The notes below the pieces were generated by a model that was not told the DNA's origin, made no database searches, and saw nothing but the letters and a program-made list of their open reading frames with translations. The translations under genes and the position numbers were made by a program. A DNA stretch of 64,000 bases from Myxococcales bacterium (GTDB lineage Bacteria > Myxococcota_A > Polyangia > Nannocystales > Nannocystaceae): assembly GCA_020633315.1 (NCBI GenBank), contig JACKDV010000007.1, positions 124,001 through 188,000 of the forward strand. Reading direction: 5' to 3'. This document shows positions 10,244 to 17,223 of this stretch, in pieces (position 1 is the stretch's first letter; each line of letters starts with the position of its first letter).

Positions 10244-11524
10244 TCAGGCGGTGTCCAGCGACTGGGGCGTCCACACGCCCTCGGAGCGGGCGATGAAGGC
10301 GGTGGCCGTGAGGTCCCCGATCACGTTGACCGTGGTGCGGGCCATGTCGAGGATGCGGTCCACCCCCAGCACGATCGCGATGGTCTCGCCCGGCACGCTG
10401 AACATGGCGAGGATGCCCACGAGCAGCGGCAGCGAGCCCCCCGGCACCGCGGCGGCCCCCACCGCGGTGATCACCGACATCACCATCACCACCGCCATCT
10501 GCCCCAGCGACAGCTCCACCCCGGAGACCTGGCACAGGAAGATCACCGTGATGCCCTCGAACAGCGAGGTGCCGTTCATGCACATGGTGGCGCCCAGGGG
10601 CAGCACGAAGCCCGACACCCGCGAGGGCACCCGCAGCTTGTCGGTGGCCACGCTGAGGTTGGTGGGCAGGGTGGCCGAGCTCGACGAGGTGGAGAAGGCG
10701 GTGACCAGCGAGGCCCGCACCAACGAGAAGAAGCGCAGCGGGCTCAGGCCGATGCCGAAGCGGATGATGAGCGACATGGTGATCGCCACGTGCAGGGCCA
10801 GGGCCCCGAGCACCACGCCCACGTAGATCGACAGCGGCTGCAGCAGCACGGCGCCGAAGCGCGAGGTCACCCCGAAGATGAGCCCGGCCACGCCGTAGGG
10901 GGCCAGCCGCATCGCCATGTGCACGATGGTGATCACGATGTCGTTGAGCGACTCGAGGAACGCGATCATCGGCCTGGCGCGCTCCTTGTCGATCATCGTG
11001 AGGGCGGCGCCGAACATGAGGGCGAAGAAGATCACCCCCAGCATGTCGAAGTCGACCGCCGACTTGATCGGGTTGCGGGTGACGATGTTGACGAAGGTGT
11101 CCACGCCGAACTCGCCGGCCCCCGGGGCCGAGAGCTTCGACGCCGCGTCGGCGCCGTAGGTGGCCACCAGCTGCTCGCGGACCTCGGCCGTGATGCGGGA
11201 GCCGGGCCGCACCGGGTACACCAGGGCCAGGCCCAGGCCGGTGGACAGCGCCGTGGTGACGAGGAAGTAGGCGAGGGTCTTGCCCCCGATCCGCCCCACG
11301 CGTCGCACGTCGCCGATGCCGGTCACCCCCAGGGCGATGGAGGCGAACACCAGGGGCATCACCACCATGAAGAGCAGGCGCAGGAAGATCTGCCCGACGG
11401 GACCGGCCACCCAGTGGTTGAGGCCCTCCACCAGGGCATGGTCGCCCCCGAGAGAGGCGTTGAGGGCGGTCCCGGCGAAGGCGCCCACGAGCAGGCCGAG
11501 CAGGATCTTCGTGTGCAGCTGCAT
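10244..11524 (-). CDS. dicarboxylate/amino acid:cation symporter (DAACS family)
   Basis: A 426-aa inner-membrane transporter that couples uptake of C4-dicarboxylates or acidic amino acids to Na+ or H+. The family signature is clear: the serine-rich re-entrant loop STSSSSATLPTNL, the second loop GATMCMNGTSLFEG (corresponding to NMDGT, with Cys/Asn variation), and the last helix region DRILDMARTTVNVIGD, which contains the conserved Asp and Asn that bind cation and substrate. Eight membrane helices plus two hairpins can be traced. I chose the ATG at 11524 (MQLHTKILLGLLVG), which places the first helix at the N-terminus. The Met-Asp of NMDGT is Met-Asn here, which could affect cation choice. It is divergent from the DUF3565-DUF1971 gene. 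Confidence 0.93.
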   Translation of the reverse strand: MQLHTKILLGLLVGAFAGTALNASLGGDHALVEGLNHWVAGPVGQIFLRLLFMVVMPLVFASIALGVTGIGDVRRVGRIGGKTLAYFLVTTALSTGLGLALVYPVRPGSRITAEVREQLVATYGADAASKLSAPGAGEFGVDTFVNIVTRNPIKSAVDFDMLGVIFFALMFGAALTMIDKERARPMIAFLESLNDIVITIVHMAMRLAPYGVAGLIFGVTSRFGAVLLQPLSIYVGVVLGALALHVAITMSLIIRFGIGLSPLRFFSLVRASLVTAFSTSSSSATLPTNLSVATDKLRVPSRVSGFVLPLGATMCMNGTSLFEGITVIFLCQVSGVELSLGQMAVVMVMSVITAVGAAAVPGGSLPLLVGILAMFSVPGETIAIVLGVDRILDMARTTVNVIGDLTATAFIARSEGVWTPQSLDTA

Positions 11525-11620
11525 GGCGACGGACCGCTTCCACCCTACACGGGGGACGCGCAGGCCGTCGAGGCGAGGGGCGGGTTTGCGCGCGCTTGGG
11601 GTCCGGGGCAGTCTCGCCTC

Positions 11621-12118
11621 GTGCAAGAGCCGGCCGGGGTGTTCGTCGTTCGTCACATCACGGGGGTCGAGCGCGAGGGACCGTCCGAGGTGGTCGTGGA
11701 GCTGAGCTGCGGTCACCATCGCCACGTACGGCATCGGCCACCGCTGACCGAGCACCCGTGGGTCCTCGACGACGCGACGACCCACGCGCGGATCGGGGGG
11801 GAGATCGAGTGCTTCGCCTGTGGCCAGCGCTCGCTGCCGAGCGGGGCCGAGGCCTACCGGAGCACCCGCAGCTTCGACGAGCACGGCGTGCCCTCGGGCC
11901 TGCTCGGCGAGCACACCACCAAGGACGGGGTGTGGGGGCGGCTCCAGGTGGAGACCGGCGAGCTGTGGGTCGAGTTCGCGCCGCCGCTCTCGGTGATGGT
12001 CCGCGGCCGGCCCTCGGTCCCGGTCGTGATCCCGCCGAGCATCGTTCACCACGTACGGCTGGCCGGTCCGGTCCGCTTCCACGTGGAATTCCTGCGGGTG
12101 CCCGCCCAGACCGGTTGA
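11621..12118 (+). CDS. DUF3565-DUF1971 fusion protein
   Basis: A 165-aa protein from a GTG at 11621. The N-terminal 75 residues match the DUF3565 pattern: ITGVEREG, then CGHHRHVRHRPPLTEHPWV at 30-48, then the CFAC zinc-knuckle-like pair at 64-67. The C-terminal part from about residue 83 matches the DUF1971/YeaR type: SFDEHGVPSGLLGEHTTKDGVWGRL, a small cupin-like beta-barrel. In Escherichia coli YeaR is nitrate/NO-induced, and related domains occur near tellurite-resistance genes. Here both are joined in one chain, so a shared function is likely, perhaps as a redox or metal-stress protein (inference). It is divergent from the symporter gene. Confidence 0.78.
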   Translation: MQEPAGVFVVRHITGVEREGPSEVVVELSCGHHRHVRHRPPLTEHPWVLDDATTHARIGGEIECFACGQRSLPSGAEAYRSTRSFDEHGVPSGLLGEHTTKDGVWGRLQVETGELWVEFAPPLSVMVRGRPSVPVVIPPSIVHHVRLAGPVRFHVEFLRVPAQTG

Positions 12119-12150
12119 CGGGAGGCGGCGGGCGCGGCATCACCGTTGCC

Positions 12151-12558
12151 ATGGCCCCCGCGCGATGGCTCAACCTGGAGCTCAAGGACAGCACCGGATC
12201 GCCGCTGTCCTTTCGAAGCTACGTGCTCACCCTCCCCGACGGGAGTCGGCGCGAGGGCAGCCTCGATCACGAGGGATACCTGCACGAGGAGATTCCCCCG
12301 GGGGTGGAGGGCGCGAGCCTGCTGGTGGCCGAGCGCCGCTTCGAGCTCGACATGAGCGCGCTGCCCGAGGCCGACACCGTCGAGGGCGTGCAGGAGCGGC
12401 TCAACCACCTCAACTACTTCGTGGGGCGCACCGACGGCGAGCTGGGCCGCTTCACCCGGATGGCGGTGGAGCGCTTCCAGCGAGACCACGGCCTCGAGGT
12501 CACCGGGCGGGTCGATGCGGCCACGGCCGAGCGCCTTCGACAGGAGCACGGCGCATGA
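12151..12558 (+). CDS. peptidoglycan-binding (PGB_1) domain protein
   Basis: A 135-aa protein with no signal peptide. The N-terminal 65 residues (WLNLELKDSTGSPLSF, then YVLTLPDGSRREGSLDHEGY) resemble the small beta domain that sits beside VgrG/PAAR and effector proteins in type VI secretion loci. The C-terminal part is a PG_binding_1 fold: VEGVQERLNHLNYFVG, then GELGRFTRMAVERFQRDHGL and VTGRVDAATAERL. The stop codon overlaps the start of the phospholipase D gene (ATGA at 12555-12558), so the two proteins are translationally coupled. A type VI related role is inference from domain style only. No other secretion gene is in the window. Confidence 0.82.
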   Translation: MAPARWLNLELKDSTGSPLSFRSYVLTLPDGSRREGSLDHEGYLHEEIPPGVEGASLLVAERRFELDMSALPEADTVEGVQERLNHLNYFVGRTDGELGRFTRMAVERFQRDHGLEVTGRVDAATAERLRQEHGA

Positions 12559-14108
12559 GCACCGAGCACGCGGCCGATGCAGTGAAGCTCCGCGTGGCCC
12601 TCGCGGCCTCGCCCGAGGGGCACGTCAACCGCCTGATCGTCTACGACTGGTTCGCGCGCGGCGTGGACCGGGCCCCGCCGCGGGGCGGCAACCACGTGGA
12701 GCTGCTCGTGGACGGCGAGGCGGCCTGGAACCGGGTGGCCGACGACTTCGACGACGCCTCCGACGAGATCTCGATCGCCACCTGGATGTGCCGGCCCGAC
12801 ACCGAGCTGCGGCGCCCCAAGGACCTGGCGCTGGCCGAGCCGGCCGAGCGAGGCAAGCACCGCCTGGGCGCGATCCTCGAGCGCAAGGCGGCGGCGGGGA
12901 CCAAGATCCGGCTGCTCATCTGGGGCATGCTCTACACCCCCATCATCGACCACTGGATGCGGCGCTGGTACTGGCGGGGCAGCGACAACATCGACGTGCT
13001 CGAGCAGGACCACCCCAGCTGGATCGGCTCGTATCACCAAAAGACGATCACCATCGACGGTCGGATCGGCTACTGCGGGGGCATGAACCTCAAGGAGAAC
13101 GACTGGGACAGCATCGCCCACATCTCCTTCGACCCGCGCCGCTATCCGCACCGGGCCTCCGCCGAGCAGCGTCGCCGCTCCGAGAAGAAGGTGGAGCGCC
13201 CCCCGTTCCCGCCTCGGCACGACCTGTTCATGCGCATCGAGGGGCCCGCGGTGGCCGACCTGCAGGCCAACTTCGTCAGCCGCTGGCGTCGCTCGGTGCG
13301 GGCGCGCCGACGCTCGCTGTTCGGGCGGCTGTTCGACTGGCTGCGTCGCCGCCTGGGCAACACCGACTACCCCGAGCTCACCGCCCCCAAGGCCCTGCCT
13401 CCGGCGCGGGGCGAGCACTGGGTCCAGATCGTGCGCACGATGCCGGGCGGCGAGGACGGGATCCTCGACGCCTACGTGCGAGCCATCCGCAACGCGCGGC
13501 GCTACATCTACATCGAGAACCAGTACTTCCGCAGCCCGATCATCGGCCGGGAGCTGCGCGACGCGATCCGCCGCAACCCCCGGCTGCGGCTGGTGGTGAT
13601 CGTGTGGCCGATCAACGACGGCAAGAAGAGCTTCCTCGATCCCAGCGGCTACTGGACGGCCCACACCCAGGAGCTGATCCGCGAGGCCCGGCCCGACTTC
13701 ATGCTCACCCACGCCATGGCCTGGGGCCGCGACGCCGACGACCGCGTGGTGTTCCAGACCATCGACGTGCACGCCAAGGTGATGGTGATCGACGACGTGT
13801 GGCTCACCATCGGCAGCGCCAACATCAACGACCGCGGCTTCAAGACCGAGGGCGAGATCAACGGCGTGGTGCTCGACAAGGAGCTGGCCACCGACCTGCG
13901 CAAGCGCCTGATGGCCGAGCACCTCGAGATCGATCCTCGCGACGAGCGGATGGACGACATCGACGCGCTCTTCGACCTGTGGGACGAGCACGGCAAGAAG
14001 AACCCCCAGCGCCGGGGCGAGGGGCAGCCGCCGCTCAGCCGCGTGCACTACTTCGTGCAGGAGGGGCTGAGCCGTCCGCCCTTCGGCGTGGGCAGCGGGG
14101 TGTTCTAG
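12555..14108 (+). CDS. phospholipase D superfamily protein, two HKD motifs
   Basis: A 517-aa protein with the duplicated phospholipase D catalytic fold. The first HxKxxxxD motif has His161, Lys163 and Asp168 (HQKTITIDGRIGYCGGMN). The second has His406, Lys408 and Asp413 (HAKVMVIDDVWLTIGSANIN). Both are complete, so the enzyme should be active on phosphodiester head groups of phospholipids or a related substrate. A basic Arg-rich stretch lies at about 241-266. There is no signal peptide or membrane helix. Tight coupling to a peptidoglycan-binding partner and eukaryote-like length suggest an exported lipase similar to type VI Tle5 effectors, or a cardiolipin-type enzyme. The former is inference. 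It converges with a 104-aa gene across a shared hairpin. Confidence 0.92.
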   Translation: MSTEHAADAVKLRVALAASPEGHVNRLIVYDWFARGVDRAPPRGGNHVELLVDGEAAWNRVADDFDDASDEISIATWMCRPDTELRRPKDLALAEPAERGKHRLGAILERKAAAGTKIRLLIWGMLYTPIIDHWMRRWYWRGSDNIDVLEQDHPSWIGSYHQKTITIDGRIGYCGGMNLKENDWDSIAHISFDPRRYPHRASAEQRRRSEKKVERPPFPPRHDLFMRIEGPAVADLQANFVSRWRRSVRARRRSLFGRLFDWLRRRLGNTDYPELTAPKALPPARGEHWVQIVRTMPGGEDGILDAYVRAIRNARRYIYIENQYFRSPIIGRELRDAIRRNPRLRLVVIVWPINDGKKSFLDPSGYWTAHTQELIREARPDFMLTHAMAWGRDADDRVVFQTIDVHAKVMVIDDVWLTIGSANINDRGFKTEGEINGVVLDKELATDLRKRLMAEHLEIDPRDERMDDIDALFDLWDEHGKKNPQRRGEGQPPLSRVHYFVQEGLSRPPFGVGSGVF

Positions 14109-14134
14109 CGCCTTCGCGCCCGGGGGCTAGAACA
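14101..14134. terminator. bidirectional hairpin containing both stop codons
   Basis: TGTTCTAGC at 14101-14109 and GCTAGAACA at 14126-14134 form a perfect 9-bp inverted repeat with a 16-nt GC-rich loop. The left arm holds the TAG stop of the phospholipase D gene and the right arm holds the TAG stop of the convergent 104-aa gene. Position between converging genes supports a two-way terminator. No long T-tract is present. Confidence 0.55.
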
Positions 14135-14441
14135 TGTCGACGAGCCGGCGGACCGACTCTGGCCAGCCGGCCCGATCGCCGATGCGGAGCCGCTGGGCGT
14201 TGGTCCAGTGCAGGTTGACCCCCTCGAAGGGGATCGTCAGGTGCGGGTAGTTGTCGTTGGAGGTGTAGACGTAGATCACGCCGGCACCGCCCCGCTGCAC
14301 CTGGATGCGCCGAATCTCCGGGTGGAAGTACCGACCCGAGGAGAACTCGTAGGTGGTGCGGTGCGCCGCGCGGTTGACCACGACGTCGACCCCGTGGGCC
14401 TCGATATCGGTGAGCTCTCTCAGGAACGCGTTGACATCCAT
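14127..14441 (-). CDS. 104-aa hypothetical protein
   Basis: A small protein from an ATG at 14441 with a GGAG ribosome site about 7 nt upstream. It begins MDVNAFLRELTDIEAHGVDV and continues with alternating basic and aromatic strand-like segments (TYEFSSGRYFHPEIRRIQV, GVIYVYTSNDNYPHLTIPFEGVNLHW). There is no signal peptide and no cysteine, so it is probably cytoplasmic. I do not recognise the family. The regular codon pattern and Shine-Dalgarno support a real gene. It is upstream of nothing on its strand and converges on the phospholipase D gene, so it could be an immunity protein for that enzyme or unrelated. No evidence distinguishes these. Confidence 0.68.
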   Translation of the reverse strand: MDVNAFLRELTDIEAHGVDVVVNRAAHRTTYEFSSGRYFHPEIRRIQVQRGGAGVIYVYTSNDNYPHLTIPFEGVNLHWTNAQRLRIGDRAGWPESVRRLVDMF

Positions 14442-14590
14442 GTCGACTCCGAGGGACCCCGCTCCCCCGGGCAAGATGAGCCGACGCTCCCGAGAAATCC
14501 AGTGAAATCCCTCGCGCGAGCGCGTTGGGGGGCGGTGCCGCGCACCGGTCCGCCTCCCCGAGCGCAGGCGCCCCTCGGGGGACCCGGGCG

Positions 14591-15778
14591 CTACTCCGAG
14601 ATCACGCTGAGGAACATGTCGGCGATCTGCGAGTGGCCCTCGGGCGTGGGGTGGATGCAGGTGAGGTCGAACCAGTTGTCGTTGCCCGGCCCGCGGTAGC
14701 AGGCGGTGGTCTCGTCGCCGCTGTGGAAGCCGTGGCCGCAGAAGGCCTCGAACATGAACACCACGTCGGTGCCGTTCTCCTGGGCGATGCGCATGTACTC
14801 CTCGTTGATGAGGTTGAGCGAGCCCAGCAGCACCTCGGGGCTCTCGGGGTTGGAGGAGAAGCCGGCCAGGTCGGCGGCGGGGCAGCTGAGCAGGTCCACG
14901 GTGTAGTCGGTGAACTCGTAGACGTTGGCGTTGACCACGAACGCGCCGTTGGGGAAGGTCGCGGGATCGGTGAGCCACTGCACGGCCGCCTCGTGGTTGG
15001 CCACCATCTCCTCGAGCTGCATCAGGGAGTCGGCCAGGGGCGCGCCGGCGATGGAGTCCTGCACGATGGCCGAGACGTCGTTGCCGCCCATGGTCCACAC
15101 GACGAGGGTGCGCAGGTCGTAGTCCTCGGGGGAGAAGCAGTCCTGGAGCTGACTCGCGAGGTCGTCGTTGCGGGCGCCCCACACCGCACACGAGGCGAAG
15201 TCGCCGCTCTCCTGGGAGATCGAGGTGCCGCTGAAGGGATCGACCTGCTCCCACAGGATGTCGGGCGGCATCAGGCCGAACAGGTCGGCGAGCTCGTTGG
15301 CGAGGATCGAGCGGTAGAAGGCCATCGCCCCGGTGGGCGGGGTGCCCACGGTGACCGAGTCGCCCACGAACACCACCCGCTCGACCCCGAGGATGTCCTG
15401 CTGGTTGGTGCCCTGGCAGTGCGAGCCGAGCTCCACGTCGAACTCGCTGTAGTCCGGGCCGGGGGAGTGGCCGCTGGCGAACTGCTCGTCGAGGCAGGGC
15501 ACGCCGCCCGGCTCGCCGGTGTCACCGCTGCTCTCGTCCTCGCCCGCGGTGGTGTCCTCGCCATCGGTGGCGCTGCCCGAGGCGCTCGAGGTCATCGCCC
15601 CGTCGCTGCCGGTGCCGTCGACCATCGCGGTTCCGCCCCCCGTGCCCTCGGTCCCCGAGCCTCCCTCGGTCCCGTCGCCGCTGGCGTCGTCGCTGCAGCC
15701 GAGGACGGCGGTGAGGGCCAGGAGCAGGCAGCGAGCGGGGAGCGCAGGGGAGACGAGCGTCGGCCGAACGTAGGTCAT
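14591..15778 (-). CDS. SGNH/GDSL-type hydrolase lipoprotein
   Basis: A 395-aa lipoprotein. The signal peptide ends in AVLGC (residues 24-28), and an 80-residue Ser/Thr/Gly/Asp linker follows. The catalytic part has the SGNH blocks: block I as VFVGDSVTVG with the nucleophile Ser, block III as MGGNDV with the oxyanion Asn, and block V as CIHPTPEGH with the Asp/His-type catalytic His. Block II Gly is probably the Gly of the VWGARNDD segment. Eight or so cysteines suggest disulphides. Such enzymes are esterases, lipases or carbohydrate deacetylases outside the cell. The natural substrate is not evident. It is divergent from the CNB-CPBP fusion gene only 26 nt away. Confidence 0.9.
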   Translation of the reverse strand: MTYVRPTLVSPALPARCLLLALTAVLGCSDDASGDGTEGGSGTEGTGGGTAMVDGTGSDGAMTSSASGSATDGEDTTAGEDESSGDTGEPGGVPCLDEQFASGHSPGPDYSEFDVELGSHCQGTNQQDILGVERVVFVGDSVTVGTPPTGAMAFYRSILANELADLFGLMPPDILWEQVDPFSGTSISQESGDFASCAVWGARNDDLASQLQDCFSPEDYDLRTLVVWTMGGNDVSAIVQDSIAGAPLADSLMQLEEMVANHEAAVQWLTDPATFPNGAFVVNANVYEFTDYTVDLLSCPAADLAGFSSNPESPEVLLGSLNLINEEYMRIAQENGTDVVFMFEAFCGHGFHSGDETTACYRGPGNDNWFDLTCIHPTPEGHSQIADMFLSVISE

Positions 15779-15804
15779 GGGCTACTCTACCTCACTCGGC
15801 CCCG

Positions 15805-16896
15805 ATGAGCATCGTCGATCGCGACACCCTGCTCGGGCTGCTGGAGCCCCAGACGGTGCGCCTGTGCGCGGGCCAGGTGCTGCTGCGAGAGGGCGAGGTC
15901 TCGGGCCGGATGTTCATGCTCGAGGAGGGCGAGCTCGAGGTGCTGCGGGATGCGGCCGATGGTCGCATGCTGCTGATCGGCACGGTGGCCCCCGGCCAGC
16001 TCGTGGGGGAGATTTCTCTGCTCGACGGCAGCCCGCACACCGCCACGGTGCGAGCGCGGACGGAGTGCCGGCTGATGGAGGTGTCCCGCGAGCTGCTCGA
16101 GGGCTTCGAGCCCCAGCGCTCGACCCCGCTGGAGTACCTGCTGCGCGAGATGGCCCGCAGCATCAGCGGCCACCTGCGGGGGGCCTCCGACGCCACCGTC
16201 GAGGTCCTCGAGCTGCGGCAGTCGATGGCCAGCTTCCTGGTGAGCCTGCTGATGGGGCTGGCCGCCTACGCGGTGGTGATGAGGATCCTGGCCGCACAGC
16301 ATGCTCCGCTGCGCACGACCTTGGTCTTCACCGTACCGATCCTCACGGTGATGACGGCGATGGGGGTGGTCTGGGCCCGTCGCAGCCGCATGTCGGCGCG
16401 GATCTTCGGGCTGAGCTGGGAGGGGGCCGCGGCGCATGCCCGGGAGGCGCTGCTGTGGACGCTGCCCGTGCTCGGCCTGCTCACCGCGCTCAAGTGGGGG
16501 CTGTGCCGCTGGGTCCCCGAGCTGGCGGGAGCGACGGTCTTCACGCCCCGCATCACCGCGGCCTCGATCGTCGTCACGGTGGTCTACCTGGCCCTCGTCC
16601 CCCTGCAGGAGTTCGTCGCCCGCGGGGCGATCCAGGGCCCGCTGTTCGAGTTCCTGGTGGGCTCCGAGCGGCGCCGCCACCTGCAGGCGGTGGTGGTGTC
16701 CAACACCCTGTTCGCGGTCTCCCACCTGCACCTGACCCTCGCCTACGGCATCGCGGCGTTCCTGGGCGGGCTGCTGTGGGGGGCGTTGCTCGCCCGCCAG
16801 CGATCGCTGGTCGGGCCGATCGTCTCCCACGCGCTGGTGGGAGCCTACGCGCTCGAGGGGCTGGGCTTCGGGCGGATCCTGCGATCGATCCACTGA
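15805..16896 (+). CDS. cyclic-nucleotide-binding-like domain fused to CPBP membrane protease
   Basis: A 363-aa fusion. Residues 10-100 form a cyclic-nucleotide-binding (CAP/CRP-type) beta-roll, with FMLEEGELEVLRD and GQLVGEISLLDGSPHTATVRA. The phosphate-binding cassette normally carries Arg at the position filled here by His78, so cyclic-nucleotide binding may be lost or altered. From about residue 140 the chain is a CPBP/type II CAAX-protease-like membrane domain with about six helices. Its motifs are QEFVAR (Glu269, Arg273), FAVSH (Phe303, His307) and SHALVG (His342). The usual first motif is EExxxR, and here Gln precedes Glu269. Together this suggests an intramembrane protease controlled by a cytoplasmic sensor, which is inference. 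It converges with a small lipoprotein gene and overlaps its 3' end. Confidence 0.87.
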   Translation: MSIVDRDTLLGLLEPQTVRLCAGQVLLREGEVSGRMFMLEEGELEVLRDAADGRMLLIGTVAPGQLVGEISLLDGSPHTATVRARTECRLMEVSRELLEGFEPQRSTPLEYLLREMARSISGHLRGASDATVEVLELRQSMASFLVSLLMGLAAYAVVMRILAAQHAPLRTTLVFTVPILTVMTAMGVVWARRSRMSARIFGLSWEGAAAHAREALLWTLPVLGLLTALKWGLCRWVPELAGATVFTPRITAASIVVTVVYLALVPLQEFVARGAIQGPLFEFLVGSERRRHLQAVVVSNTLFAVSHLHLTLAYGIAAFLGGLLWGALLARQRSLVGPIVSHALVGAYALEGLGFGRILRSIH

Positions 16897-17198
16897 GCCG
16901 GCGCGGGGCTCGTATCTCTCAGGGCTCGCACGGCAGCGAGACCGGTCGCCCCGGTCTCACCGATCGCAGGGCACTCGCCCGGCTCCCCGGTGTCGCTGCC
17001 GTCGCTCGGCTCGGAGGCTCCGGTGCTGGTGGGCAGCGACGAGGTGGCGCCGAGCGAGTCGGTGGCGTCGCTCGAGGGGCTCGGCTCTGGTCCTGCGGTG
17101 GTCTCGCTCGAGGCTGCCCCGGAGCCGTGGACGGGCGGAGCGTCTCCGGGGCAGCCCGCCAGCCGGACGAGGACCAACGGCGCGGCGGAGCGCTGCAT
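16845..17198 (-). CDS. small putative lipoprotein, low complexity
   Basis: A possible 117-aa lipoprotein from an ATG at 17198, with signal MQRSAAPLVLVRLAGC and lipobox LAGC. The body is Ser/Thr/Gly/Pro-rich linker with little folded content. Its last 17 codons overlap, on the opposite strand, the 3' end of the CPBP gene. It starts 25 nt after the stop of the O-antigen-ligase gene on the same strand, so it may be the last gene of that operon. Composition matches other linkers in the window, but the short length and overlap make it uncertain. Confidence 0.45.
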   Translation of the reverse strand: MQRSAAPLVLVRLAGCPGDAPPVHGSGAASSETTAGPEPSPSSDATDSLGATSSLPTSTGASEPSDGSDTGEPGECPAIGETGATGLAAVRALRDTSPAPAQWIDRRIRPKPSPSSA

Positions 17199-17223
17199 TG
17201 CCCCGTGATGGCACGGGGCGCGC

